A stretch of DNA of 64,000 nucleotides, taken from contig JAJXUO010000003.1 in NCBI GenBank assembly GCA_021782815.1, forward strand, positions 39,191 to 103,190, in the 5' to 3' direction. Positions within the stretch are counted from its first letter, which is position 1. Every line of letters begins with the position of its first letter. The DNA is from Pseudomonadota bacterium. Its GTDB lineage: Bacteria > Pseudomonadota > Alphaproteobacteria > Rhodospirillales > Magnetospirillaceae. Under the pieces are notes generated by a model, which saw only the letters and a list, made by a program, of their open reading frames with translations, searched no databases and was not told where the DNA came from. Positions 50,587 through 59,196 of this stretch are shown here, piece by piece. Both the position numbers and the translations under genes were made by a program.

Positions 50587-51672
50587 ATGCAGCCCCCCGA
50601 CAGCAACGACGTGTTCGACAAACTGCGCCATGCCGTGGCGCAAACGGGATCGGGTCTGCCCATCCACAAGGAGGAGGAGCCGCCGGCCCAACCGCAGCCG
50701 CCGCCCTCTTACGACGCGCCCGAGTCCGTCGATCTCGCGGCGGCGCGCAATCGCCTGAGCCAGGCCATCACCGAAGGCGAGCGCGCCGCCGCGCCGCCGC
50801 CCGCCGCCGAGGCGCCGCCCGAAACACCATCACCCCACCCTCCGGCCGAAGCCATCGAGGACGCCCTGGCCCGCGTGCTGGCCTCGCCCGAGACCTTGCG
50901 GCAGAAGCCGGTTTACAACCCGGTTCTGCCCCGCGCCCGCCGCCGCCGCCGCCCCGACGGCAACCGCGAGGATCGGCGCGGCGATTTGCGCAGTCTGGCG
51001 CTGCTGGCGCTGGGAGTGCTGGCGCTGCTGGGCGGCGGCGCCCTCCTCGCCCACAGGAGCGGCTGGCACCCCAAGGGCGACAGCCCGGCCAGCCTGAAGA
51101 TGGTCGGCGGCGACGAAACCCTGCTGCAGGCCATGCGTGAGGGCCATGTGAAAATCCTGGAACCGCCACCCGCCGGCGGCCCCAGCGAGATCGACCTGCG
51201 CGAGGCCGCCAAGGCGGCGGTGGCGGCCCATTACGCCGCCATGCCCCTGGCCGCCGACCTGCGGCCGCGCATCGCCTCCCTGCGCCTGATCGCCCGCCAG
51301 CCCACCAAGGATCCCTGGCAATGGCAGGTGCTGATGAGCGTTTCGGTGCGGGTGGCGCCGGAAGACGCCAAAACCCCGCCACCGCAACTGGAAACCGGTC
51401 CGCCCGACCAGAAGGGCGCCAAAATGATCGAACTGCCGCAAGACGCCGGCGCGGCGGGCGCGCCGCCGCCGGTGCCCTTCATCAACGCCCCCATCGGCCC
51501 GGTGATCGACGCCACCGGCGCCCAGATCCCCTTGAGCCTGCCCAACGGCCCCAATGCCCCGGTTTCCGGCGGCAACCGCATTCTCGACAAACCGGCGGCG
51601 CCGCAGCCGCGCTGGGTGTCGGTCAGCTGGTCGGGCGAACGCTGGGTCATCGGCGACTACGAGTTCGACTGA
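50587..51672 (+). CDS. Single-span membrane protein of unknown function
   Basis: 361 residues from the ATG at 50587. About 145 residues of acidic, Pro/Ala-rich, probably disordered cytoplasmic sequence precede a basic patch (RARRRRRPDGNRE), one membrane span (about 140-160, LALLALGVLALLGGGALLA) and a C-terminal extracytoplasmic domain that ends VSVSWSGERWVIGDYEFD. Two proline-rich stretches lie in the C-terminal part. No family is recognised. It is directly followed (6 bases) by an EamA permease and then the CbiX/tus genes, suggesting a common transcript. The frame extends upstream into the repeat array, which is rejected. Confidence 0.75.
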   Translation: MQPPDSNDVFDKLRHAVAQTGSGLPIHKEEEPPAQPQPPPSYDAPESVDLAAARNRLSQAITEGERAAAPPPAAEAPPETPSPHPPAEAIEDALARVLASPETLRQKPVYNPVLPRARRRRRPDGNREDRRGDLRSLALLALGVLALLGGGALLAHRSGWHPKGDSPASLKMVGGDETLLQAMREGHVKILEPPPAGGPSEIDLREAAKAAVAAHYAAMPLAADLRPRIASLRLIARQPTKDPWQWQVLMSVSVRVAPEDAKTPPPQLETGPPDQKGAKMIELPQDAGAAGAPPPVPFINAPIGPVIDATGAQIPLSLPNGPNAPVSGGNRILDKPAAPQPRWVSVSWSGERWVIGDYEFD

Positions 51673-51678
51673 TCCATC

Positions 51679-52542
51679 ATGCTTGCCGTTCTTCTCGGAT
51701 CCCTGGCCGCCTTCAGCTGGGGCAGCGCCGATGTGCTGGCCCGCACCACCAGCCGCGCCCTGGGAGCGCAGGGCGCCCTGCTGTTCATGATGCTCACCGG
51801 CCTGCTGGGGCTGTCGCTGTGGCTGGGCTTCGGCGAGGCGCGCTGGCCGGGCTGGCCGGGCGGCTGGACCCTGCTGTCGGCGATCTTGGCCGCCCTGGCC
51901 ATGCTGCTCTTCTACGAGGCGATGAAACGCGGCCCCGTCTCCATGGTCTCGCCGGTGGTGGGGGCCTATCCGGCCTGGATCGTCGCCTATAACCTGCTGG
52001 GCGGCATGCCCGCCACCCCGGCCCTGTTGACGGCCATGGGCGTGACCATGGCCGGCGTGGTGCTGGTGGCGCGCACCGCCCCGGCCGAACCCGACCCCGA
52101 GGAGAACCCGCACCGCGCCGCCACCCTGGCCCTGGCCTTCCTCTCCAGCCTGGTGTTCGCCGTCTCGCTGCAAACCGGCCAACTGGCGGTGGCCGCCGAC
52201 GGCGAGGCGCCGGTCCTGTGGTGGAGCCGTCTGCTTGGGGTGGGGGTGATGGTGGTGGTGCTGCTGCTGCGCCGTCAGCCCATGCGCGTCACGCCGTCCG
52301 CCCTGGGCTGGACCATGCTGCAGGGCGTGCTCGACAGTTCCGGCCTGGTGTTCGTCTATGCCGCCGGACGCGGTCTGGACGGCGCCCTGGCCACGGTGGC
52401 CAGTTCGGCCTTCGGGGTGGTGACGGTGCTGGAGGCCCGGTTGCTTTACCGCGAACGCATCGTTCCGGCGCAAGGCCTGGGGATCCTGGCGGTGTCCTCC
52501 GGCGTGGCGGCCTTGGCCTGGCTGGCCGGCCGCCCCATATGA
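51679..52542 (+). CDS. EamA/DMT-family permease
   Basis: 287 residues, ten hydrophobic segments in two EamA repeats, starting MLAVLLGSLAAFSWGSADVL. The acidic loop EPDPEENPHR separates the repeats. Substrate unknown. The next gene starts on its stop (ATGA), so it is cotranscribed with the CbiX-like gene. Confidence 0.9.
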   Translation: MLAVLLGSLAAFSWGSADVLARTTSRALGAQGALLFMMLTGLLGLSLWLGFGEARWPGWPGGWTLLSAILAALAMLLFYEAMKRGPVSMVSPVVGAYPAWIVAYNLLGGMPATPALLTAMGVTMAGVVLVARTAPAEPDPEENPHRAATLALAFLSSLVFAVSLQTGQLAVAADGEAPVLWWSRLLGVGVMVVVLLLRRQPMRVTPSALGWTMLQGVLDSSGLVFVYAAGRGLDGALATVASSAFGVVTVLEARLLYRERIVPAQGLGILAVSSGVAALAWLAGRPI

Positions 52543-53327
52543 GCGTCATGACCACAGACTTTTCCACCGCCGCCCTGCTGCTGGTGGGCCACGGCTCGAG
52601 CAAAAGCCCCGATGGCCGCACCGCCGCCCTCCGTGTGGTCGAGTCCCTGCGCCGTCAGGGTCTCTTCGCCGAGGTTGAGGCCTGCTTCTGCCGCGACACC
52701 CCCCGCCTCACGCTGGATCTGGTGCGCAGCCCCACGGTGTTTGTGGTGCCGTTTTTCAGCGGCGAGGGTCTGTTCACCCGCCGCCTGATTCCCGAGGCCC
52801 TGGGCTTCGCGCCCTGTTCCGACACGGGATTTCAGGGAACCGTGAACGGCCGCCGCATCCATTACACCCCGCCGGTGGGGGCGCACCCCCGCCTGCCCGA
52901 GCTGCTGGCCGGCCGCGCCCAGGCCCTGTGCCGCGCCCAGGGCCTCGATCCCGCCGCCACCGGGCTTTTGCTCATCGCCCACGGCTCCTCGCGTCCCGGC
53001 GGCGCGGCGGGCACGCCTGAACGCATCGCCGCCGCCTTGCGCGGCCAAAATGCCTTCGCCACGATCAGCACGGCCTATATCGAGCAGGCGCCGCGCGTGG
53101 CCGACTGGCCAAGCCTCATCCCCACCGCCGAGGTCATCGCCGCGCCGCTGCTGATTTCCGAAGGCATGCATGCCAGCCGCGACCTGCCGCCGCTGTTCGG
53201 CCTGGAGCGGCCCGAGGGCGGCCCGGCGCCGATGCACGGACGGCGGGTGTGGCTGATGGGCGGCATCGGCAGCGATCCCGATATCGGCGGCATCGTTTTG
53301 GATCTGGTGCGAAAGAGTTTAAGATAG
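52539..53327 (+). CDS. Two-domain CbiX/sirohydrochlorin chelatase-like protein
   Basis: 262 residues from the ATG at 52539. Two tandem CbiX half-domains, each starting with the chelatase motif: LLLVGHGSSK (about 13-22) and LLIAHGSSR (about 145-153). The His of each HGSS is the expected metal-binding residue. Longer and more divergent than the classic small chelatase, it may insert metal in sirohaem/cobalamin synthesis or have another role. tusD follows after 3 bases; this grouping suggests sulfur or sirohaem metabolism. Confidence 0.82.
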   Translation: MSVMTTDFSTAALLLVGHGSSKSPDGRTAALRVVESLRRQGLFAEVEACFCRDTPRLTLDLVRSPTVFVVPFFSGEGLFTRRLIPEALGFAPCSDTGFQGTVNGRRIHYTPPVGAHPRLPELLAGRAQALCRAQGLDPAATGLLLIAHGSSRPGGAAGTPERIAAALRGQNAFATISTAYIEQAPRVADWPSLIPTAEVIAAPLLISEGMHASRDLPPLFGLERPEGGPAPMHGRRVWLMGGIGSDPDIGGIVLDLVRKSLR

Positions 53328-53330
53328 GGC

Positions 53331-53690
53331 ATGCGCTTCGCCATTCTGGTTACCGAGGGGCCGCACGGCCACCAAGCCACCGACAGCGCCCTGGCCTTCG
53401 CCGGGGCGGTGCTGGAACGCGGCCACCAACTGCCCCAGGTGTTTTTCTACGGCGACGGCGTGCTCAACGCCAACCGCCTGTCGGCCCCGCCCGCGGGCGA
53501 GCGCCATCCGGTGCGCGGCTGGTCGCGGCTGGCCGCCGAACAGGGGGTGGAACTGCTGATCTGCGCCAATGCCGCCCTGAAACGCGGCGTGCGCGAGGCC
53601 ACGCTGGCCCCGGGCTTCCGCATCGTCGGCCTGGGGCAACTGGCCGGAATGCTGGTGGCCGCCGACCGCCTGATCACCTTCGGAGCCTGA
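53331..53690 (+). CDS. tusD: Sulfur-relay protein TusD/DsrE
   Basis: 119 residues. DsrE-like fold, beginning MRFAILVTEGPHG. Cys78 (ELLICANAALKRG) is at the same residue number as the persulfide-carrying cysteine of TusD/DsrE. In the TusBCD complex it passes sulfur from TusA to TusE for 2-thiouridine synthesis in tRNA, or acts in sulfur oxidation when dsr genes are present. No dsr, tusA or tusE gene is in this window. Confidence 0.93.
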   Translation: MRFAILVTEGPHGHQATDSALAFAGAVLERGHQLPQVFFYGDGVLNANRLSAPPAGERHPVRGWSRLAAEQGVELLICANAALKRGVREATLAPGFRIVGLGQLAGMLVAADRLITFGA

Positions 53691-53695
53691 GCGTC

Positions 53696-54058
53696 ATGGC
53701 GGTGAAATCCCTGCTGTTCCTCAACCGCGCCGCCCCCTACGGCCATGGCCGCGCCGCCGAGATGCTGGAGGCCGCCCTGGTGGCCGCCGCCTTCGGGCAG
53801 GAGGTGCGGCTGGCCTTTCTCGATGACGGCGTCTTCCAGCTGGTGGCCGGACAACAGGCGGGCGCGGTGGGGCAGAAAAGCCAGGCCGAACTCATCGCCC
53901 TCCTCGACGAACACGATATCGACGCCGTACTGGTGGAGGCGGAAAGCCTGGCCGAACGCGGCCTTAGCCCCGCCGATCTCATGGTGGAGGCCGAGATCCT
54001 GCCCCGCGCCGCCCTGACCCGCGCCCTGGCCGGAGCCGACATGGTGATCAGCGCATGA
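53696..54058 (+). CDS. tusC: Sulfur-relay protein TusC/DsrF
   Basis: 120 residues, starting MAVKSLLFLNRAAPYGHGRAAE, a TusC hallmark. Typical of TusC, it has no cysteine and is structural in the TusBCD heterohexamer. Starts 5 bases after tusD and overlaps tusB by 4 bases (ATGA). Confidence 0.93.
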   Translation: MAVKSLLFLNRAAPYGHGRAAEMLEAALVAAAFGQEVRLAFLDDGVFQLVAGQQAGAVGQKSQAELIALLDEHDIDAVLVEAESLAERGLSPADLMVEAEILPRAALTRALAGADMVISA

Positions 54059-54348
54059 GCCTTTTGCATATGGTCGCCGCCTCGCCCTTCACCCATCGCG
54101 CCCTGGAGGCCTGCCTGGCCCGTTGGAGCGACGGCGACGCCCTGCTGCTGATGGAGGACGCCGTGGCCGCCGCCCTGGACGGCGCCGTCACGCCGCTGCC
54201 TGGAAACGGCCCGGTCTTCGTGCTGCTCCCCGATCTGGTGGCGCGCGGCCTGGCGGCGCGGCCTTTGCGCCACGGCGCCACCCCGGTGGATTACGGCGGC
54301 TTCGTCGATCTGGCCGCCCGGTACGACGGCAGCGTCAGCTGGTTTTAA
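54055..54348 (+). CDS. tusB: Sulfur-relay protein TusB/DsrH
   Basis: 97 residues, starting MSLLHMVAASPFTHRALEAC. Cys20 matches the conserved DsrH cysteine of sulfur oxidisers. Its short length is normal. Last gene of the tusDCB run; the next gene is benD on the opposite strand (convergent, 3-base gap). Confidence 0.9.
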   Translation: MSLLHMVAASPFTHRALEACLARWSDGDALLLMEDAVAAALDGAVTPLPGNGPVFVLLPDLVARGLAARPLRHGATPVDYGGFVDLAARYDGSVSWF

Positions 54349-54351
54349 CCC

Positions 54352-55140
54352 TCACCCCAGATCGCCGCCGGCCACCGGCAGGGTGACGCCGGTGATGTAG
54401 GAGGCCTCGTCGGAGGCCAGGAACAGGATGGCCGCCGCCTGTTCCTCGGGCGTGCCGTAACGCTTCATCAGCGAACTGCCGACGGTCTGATCGACGATGG
54501 CCTGATACCACCGCCGCTCCTGCTCGGACGGCGGCGCCGGATTACGGGGAATGTCGCGCGCCCCCACGTCGGTGCCGCCGGGCGCCACGGCGTTGACGCG
54601 GATGCCGCGCTCGCCCAGTTCGAAGGCCAGGCTGGCGGTCAAGGCGTTCACCCCGCCCTTGGCCGCCGCGTAGGGCACCCGGTAGAGCCCCCGTGTCGCC
54701 ACCGACGACACATTGACGATGGCCCCCGCCCCCTGCTCCAGCATCACCGGCAGCGCCGCGTGGCAGCACCACAGGGTGGGCAGCAGCGAGCGGTTGATCT
54801 CGGCCAGGATCTCCTCGGGACGGTAGGCCTCGAAAGGTTTGACCCAGATGGTGCCGCCCACATTATTGACCAGCACATCCAGGCGCCCGCTCAGGGTCCG
54901 GGCCTCGTCCATGGCCCGGCGGCAGTCGTCGGCCCGTTCGAGATCGGCCAGCACCACCGCCGCCGTCCGCCCCTCGGCGGCCAGGGTCTCCGCCACCCGC
55001 GACACCAGCGGCGAGCGGTCCACCAGCACCACCGCCGCCCCCTCGGCCGCCATGGCCAGGGCCACGGCCTTGCCGATCCCCTGCGCCGCCCCGGTGATCA
55101 CCGCCGTCTTGCCGTCGAAACGGCCCGGTTTACGATCCAT
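54352..55140 (-). CDS. benD: Benzoate cis-diol dehydrogenase
   Basis: 262 residues. SDR enzyme that oxidises 1,6-dihydroxycyclohexa-2,4-diene-1-carboxylate to catechol with loss of CO2. TGAAQGIG (about 17-24), NNVGG, Ser145, Tyr157 and Lys161 are present. Last gene of benABCD: 11 bases after benC. The catechol-cleaving genes are not in the window. Confidence 0.92.
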   Translation of the reverse strand: MDRKPGRFDGKTAVITGAAQGIGKAVALAMAAEGAAVVLVDRSPLVSRVAETLAAEGRTAAVVLADLERADDCRRAMDEARTLSGRLDVLVNNVGGTIWVKPFEAYRPEEILAEINRSLLPTLWCCHAALPVMLEQGAGAIVNVSSVATRGLYRVPYAAAKGGVNALTASLAFELGERGIRVNAVAPGGTDVGARDIPRNPAPPSEQERRWYQAIVDQTVGSSLMKRYGTPEEQAAAILFLASDEASYITGVTLPVAGGDLG

Positions 55141-55151
55141 GTCGCCCCTCC

Positions 55152-56168
55152 TCAGTGACTGGCCAGGAATTTTTCGTAATAGAGCCCGGCCGGCCGCGTT
55201 CCCAGGCCGTCCAGGGTCCGTTCCACCGCCGTCACCATGGGCGGCGGCCCGCACAGATAAACGTCCACGTCGCCGCCATGGAGATGCTCCGGGGTGATGA
55301 ACGCGTGCACAAAGCCGGTTCTGGGATGGGGAGCCTCGGGCGTGGCCAGGCAGGTGGTATAGGTGAAGGCGGGCAGCGCGGCGGCGAAGGCCTGCAACCG
55401 CGCCTCGGCCACCAGATCCGCCTCGCGGTTGACGCCCAGGATCAGATGCACCGGCTGGGTATCGCCGCGCCCCCGCAACAGCTCCAGCATGGCCAGGAAC
55501 GGCGCCAGACCGGTGCCGCCGGCCAAAAACAGCAACGGCCGCACCACCGGACGCAGGTAGAAGCCGCCCTTGGGGCCTGACAGCTGCAGAGCGTCGCCCA
55601 CCCGGGCCCGCTCCGCCAGATAACCGCTCATCAGGCCGCCCGGCACCCGGCGGATGAGAAACTCCACCCGGTTGGCGGCGCGGTCCACCAGCGAACTGAA
55701 GGAATAGGCGCGCTGCTCGGCGGTGCCGGGCACCGTCAGGGTGGCATACTGACCGGGCAGGAAATCCAGCGCCGCCAGGGACTCGCCCTCCACGCTCAAA
55801 ACGAAGCCGCTGTCCGATACCGGCCGCAGCGCGGCGATGCGCACCGGCAAAGCCTCCTGCGGGCGGCTGAAACAGGCGGTGGAGGCGCTTAAGATGCGCA
55901 CCACGCAATCGCTCAAGGGCGTGCTCTTACAGGTGAGGATCATGCCCGCCGCCTCCTCCTCGGCGGACAGGGCGTCCTCGACATAATCCTCCATGCGGAC
56001 GCGGCCGGCCTCCAGATGCGACTTGCAGGCGCCGCAGGCGCCTTCGCGGCAATCCAGGGGAATGTTCACGCCGCGGCGATAGGCGGCGTCGGCGATCTTC
56101 TCGCCGTCGAGGCAATCGAGGAAACGGGTGACGCCGTCCTCGAAATTCAGGGCGATCTTATGGGGCAT
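55152..56168 (-). CDS. benC: Benzoate dioxygenase reductase component
   Basis: 338 residues. N-terminal plant-type 2Fe-2S ferredoxin with Cys40, Cys45, Cys48 and Cys80 (DCREGACGACKS). FAD domain with RAYSFSS, NAD domain with GTGLAPFLAML and a CGPPPM motif. It transfers electrons from NADH to BenA. Confidence 0.95.
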   Translation of the reverse strand: MPHKIALNFEDGVTRFLDCLDGEKIADAAYRRGVNIPLDCREGACGACKSHLEAGRVRMEDYVEDALSAEEEAAGMILTCKSTPLSDCVVRILSASTACFSRPQEALPVRIAALRPVSDSGFVLSVEGESLAALDFLPGQYATLTVPGTAEQRAYSFSSLVDRAANRVEFLIRRVPGGLMSGYLAERARVGDALQLSGPKGGFYLRPVVRPLLFLAGGTGLAPFLAMLELLRGRGDTQPVHLILGVNREADLVAEARLQAFAAALPAFTYTTCLATPEAPHPRTGFVHAFITPEHLHGGDVDVYLCGPPPMVTAVERTLDGLGTRPAGLYYEKFLASH

Positions 56169-56241
56169 GCGGCCCTCCCTAACATTGGAGCGGTGCCGAA
56201 AAACGCGGCCGGAGCCTCGGGGGAGGGCTCCGGCCGATCCA

Positions 56242-56730
56242 TCAGATGTGATAGATGTCGATCACGTGATGGATGTAGTCGTTCTTCAGGCAGACCTTTT
56301 TGTTGGCGATCTTCAGGGCGCCGTCCTGGTGGATCAGGCGATAGGTGCTGGTGCCGAAATAGGTGGTATCGGCTTTATAGCGGTGGCTGTGCGTCACCCA
56401 GTTGAAGCGCACGGTGGCGCCCGCTCCGTCCCGTTCCAACACCTCGATATTGGCCAGATTGTGCGCGGTGCGCGGCTGCGGCGTGCTGGCCGTGGATTTT
56501 TCGGTGCGGATGCGGAAGATGCGGTCCTCCAGCCCGTCGCGCCGGGGATAATACATCAGCGAGATTTCCCGCTGCGGATCCTCCACCAGGGTGCCGTCGT
56601 CGTCCCAGGCCGGCACCCAGAACTCCACATCCCGGGCATAGCAATCCAGCCAGTCGTCCCAGCGCTTGTCGTCGAGGAAGCGCGCCTCGGCGAAGAGGAA
56701 GTCGCGGATGGCGTCGTAAGAGAAGGTCAT
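56242..56730 (-). CDS. benB: Benzoate 1,2-dioxygenase small (beta) subunit
   Basis: 162 residues, the normal length. Ring-hydroxylating dioxygenase beta fold with [21 protein letters not shown] and [13 protein letters not shown] near the N-terminus. It supports the alpha-subunit trimer. Overlaps the benA stop by 4 bases (ATGA); benC follows after 73 bases. Confidence 0.95.
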   Translation of the reverse strand: MTFSYDAIRDFLFAEARFLDDKRWDDWLDCYARDVEFWVPAWDDDGTLVEDPQREISLMYYPRRDGLEDRIFRIRTEKSTASTPQPRTAHNLANIEVLERDGAGATVRFNWVTHSHRYKADTTYFGTSTYRLIHQDGALKIANKKVCLKNDYIHHVIDIYHI

Positions 56731-58088
56731 CGGCGGTCTCCCTTGGCGTCCTGTTCGATGGCGCGGCGCATGGTTTCCAGCCAATAGCGGTGCTGGATGG
56801 TATAAAGGCCCTCGTCCTCGGCCCGGGCCCCCGACATGATGGGGGCGATCCCCAGGGCCTTGGCGTTGTCGTCCGCCCCCTCGATCCAGTGGGTGGCGCC
56901 GCGGCACATGTCGTTCCACGGCAGGGCCGTGCCCAGGAACCCCTCCTGGCAGGCACGGAACTCCTCCAGATCGTCCGGCGTGGCCATGCCGCTGGCGTTG
57001 AAGAAATCCTCGTACTGGCGGATGCGGTGGGCGCGGGCCTCGGCGCTTTCGCCCTTGGGCGCCAGGCAATAGATGGTCACCTCGGTCTGATCCACCGTGA
57101 GCGGGCGGAACACGCGAATCTGCGAGCTGAACTGGTCCATGAGGAACAGGTTGGGATAAAGGCAGAGATTGCGCAGGTGATCGATCATCCAGTTGGTGCG
57201 CACCGCGCCGTGCTGGGCCAGCAGCGCCTGCTTGCGCTCGGCGATGGGGCGGTCCTGGCCGTTGGGCCATTGCACCCACAAACACATGTGGCCGTTCTCG
57301 AAGGAGAAGAAGCCGCCGGGCATCCTGTTCCAGCTGCCGGCGTCCATGGCCTGGACGCCGTCGGCCGACTCGCCGGTCTTGCGCCGCGCCGTGGTGGCCA
57401 CATAGTTCCAGTGGGTGGCGGTGACGTGATAACCGTCGGCGCCGTTTTCCGCCTGCACCTTCCAATTGCCGTTGAAGACGTAGGTGGAGGAACCGCGCAG
57501 CACCTCGAAACCCTCGGGCGCCTGATCGGCCAAAAGATCGATAATCTTGGCGGCCTCGCCCAGATGCTCGCGCAGCGGCTTGACGTCGGCGTTCAGGCTG
57601 GCGAACAGGAAACCGCGATAGGATTCGAAGCGCGCCACCGTCTTCAGGTCGTGCGAGCCCTGGCAGTTGAACGAGTCCGGATATCCGGCGCCGTCGGGAT
57701 CCTTCACCTTGATCAGCTTGCCGGCGCTGTTGAAGGCCCAGCCGTGGAACGGACAGGCATAGACCGCCTTGTTGCCGCGCCGGTTGCGGCACAGCGTGGC
57801 GCCGCGATGGCTGCAGGCATTGATGAAGGCGTTCAGCTCGCCCGCCTTGTCGCGGGCGATGATGATGGGCTGGCGGCCGATGAAGGTGGTGTAATAGTCG
57901 TTCTTGTTGGGAATCTGGCTGTCGTGCGCCACGTAGATCCAATTCCCTTCAAAGATATGCTTCATCTCAAGCTCGAATATCTCGGCATCTGTGAAGATAT
58001 CCCGGCGGACGCGATGAACTCCTGATTGCTTATCCTCTTCTATGGACGAGAGGATCTTGTGCCTGATATCGGAAATCGTCATGGACAT
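56727..58088 (-). CDS. benA: Benzoate 1,2-dioxygenase large (alpha) subunit
   Basis: 453 residues from the ATG at 58088, with GGAGGA upstream; a longer frame to 58142 is less likely. Rieske ligands Cys92, His94, Cys112, His115 (CSHRG ... CPFHGW). The mononuclear iron site is indicated by [13 protein letters not shown] (His221, His226). It dihydroxylates benzoate at the 1,2 position. First gene of benABCD and divergent from an IclR-type regulator. Confidence 0.95.
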   Translation of the reverse strand: MSMTISDIRHKILSSIEEDKQSGVHRVRRDIFTDAEIFELEMKHIFEGNWIYVAHDSQIPNKNDYYTTFIGRQPIIIARDKAGELNAFINACSHRGATLCRNRRGNKAVYACPFHGWAFNSAGKLIKVKDPDGAGYPDSFNCQGSHDLKTVARFESYRGFLFASLNADVKPLREHLGEAAKIIDLLADQAPEGFEVLRGSSTYVFNGNWKVQAENGADGYHVTATHWNYVATTARRKTGESADGVQAMDAGSWNRMPGGFFSFENGHMCLWVQWPNGQDRPIAERKQALLAQHGAVRTNWMIDHLRNLCLYPNLFLMDQFSSQIRVFRPLTVDQTEVTIYCLAPKGESAEARAHRIRQYEDFFNASGMATPDDLEEFRACQEGFLGTALPWNDMCRGATHWIEGADDNAKALGIAPIMSGARAEDEGLYTIQHRYWLETMRRAIEQDAKGDRR

Positions 58089-58380
58089 TCCTCCAGCATA
58101 TTTATGGCGATCACCGGAAACATCCATCCGCGCGCCATCCATCCCTGGTTTTATAGAAGCGCACCGGACTGTTCTTATTTTCTGCTTGTCAGGCGCTTTT
58201 CCCGCGCCTCGTTGGAATCGTTCTACGAAGACTTTTCCTCTATGTCAAAATGATTCTTCATTGTGCAAATGCGAGAGGCCGCGCCATCACGTCTTGCCCG
58301 CCGCGAAACAGCGGCATAACGTGCTGGCCGGAAAGGTTTTCAGGGATCGCGCGGCGGCGGAGCCGAAACGGAGAATTTCG
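58089..58380. promoter_or_regulatory. Intergenic region between benA and IclR regulator
   Basis: A 292-base divergent promoter region, AT-rich towards the middle (near 58160-58260). The only dyad I see is AATGA-TTCT-TCATT (58249-58262), a candidate regulator site. No RNA gene or ORF with a family match is visible. Confidence 0.4.
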
Positions 58381-59196
58381 ATGCGGGACGAGGACGGCGA
58401 GACGGAGGGCGGCGAACGCCGGCGCGGCATTCAGTCGGTGGAAATCGGCTTTCGCGTGCTGGAGGCCCTGGCCAAGGCCGGCGGACCGGTCACCCTTTCC
58501 GCCCTGGGGGCCCGGGCCGAGCTTTCGCCCAGCCAGACCCACCGGTACCTGCAAAGCCTGCTGGCCACCGGCCTGGTGTCGCAGAACATGAAATCGGGGC
58601 AGTACGATCTGGGGCCCTCGGCCCGCAGCATCGGTCTGGCCGCCCTGTCGCGCTTCGACGCCCTGGCCGCCGCCGACGAGGTTCTGGGCGAGTTCGTGGC
58701 CGAAGCCAAATGGACCGCGCTGCTGGCGGTGTGGGGTGTGGCCGGTCCCACCCTGATCCGCTGGTACAAGGGCCGCCCCCAGGTCATCACCAATCTCGGG
58801 CTGGGTTCCTTGATGCCGCTTTACTTCAGCGCCACCGGCCACGCCTTCCTCACCTTCGGCGACGAGGCCGAGATCGGCGAGCAGGCGCGCCGCGAGGCGC
58901 GGGAAACCTCGGGCGGGGGCCTCGATCTGGCCGCTTTGCGCGCCGACGCGCGGCGGCGGATGTTCACCCAGCTGGGCGGGCGCTTCATTCCCGGCCTGCG
59001 CGCCGTGTCCGCGCCGATCTTCGATATCCAGGGCCGCCTGCTTTATGCGGCCACCGCCATCGCCAACGCCGCCTTTCCCGAAAGCGACGATCCCGCCGTG
59101 GGCGCCGCCTTGAGCGCCGCCTGCCGGCGCATCACCGAAATGGCCGGCGGCGCCTGGCCCGCCGACACCGTCCCCCCAGGAGACCGCGCGTCATGA
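58381..59196 (+). CDS. IclR-family transcriptional regulator of ben genes
   Basis: 271 residues from the ATG at 58381. IclR HTH (about 15-80, IQSVEIGFRVLEALAKAGGP, SPSQTHRYLQSLLATGLV) and a C-terminal effector domain (FSATGHAFLTF, PGLRAVSAPIFD). It is divergent from benABCD and is the likely regulator. Benzoate operons more often use LysR (BenM) or AraC (BenR) types, so an IclR regulator here is notable. An upstream in-frame ATG (58042) would overlap benA. The last 4 bases overlap the TrpD2-like gene. Confidence 0.88.
   Translation: MRDEDGETEGGERRRGIQSVEIGFRVLEALAKAGGPVTLSALGARAELSPSQTHRYLQSLLATGLVSQNMKSGQYDLGPSARSIGLAALSRFDALAAADEVLGEFVAEAKWTALLAVWGVAGPTLIRWYKGRPQVITNLGLGSLMPLYFSATGHAFLTFGDEAEIGEQARREARETSGGGLDLAALRADARRRMFTQLGGRFIPGLRAVSAPIFDIQGRLLYAATAIANAAFPESDDPAVGAALSAACRRITEMAGGAWPADTVPPGDRAS

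Noticed and set aside
50132..50669. Open frames on both strands within the repeat array encoding repeated CPLNRRALAY- or STQSPGAGVLPAW-like peptides
   Set aside because: They are simply translations of the palindromic DNA repeats. The same peptide-like pattern appears opposite the relic at 60.2 kb, showing that the DNA and not a protein is the repeated unit.
52218..52538. N-terminal extension of the CbiX-like protein
   Set aside because: It overlaps the EamA gene in another frame and is Arg/Gly/Pro-rich noise. The ATG at 52539 overlaps the EamA stop as expected for coupled genes.
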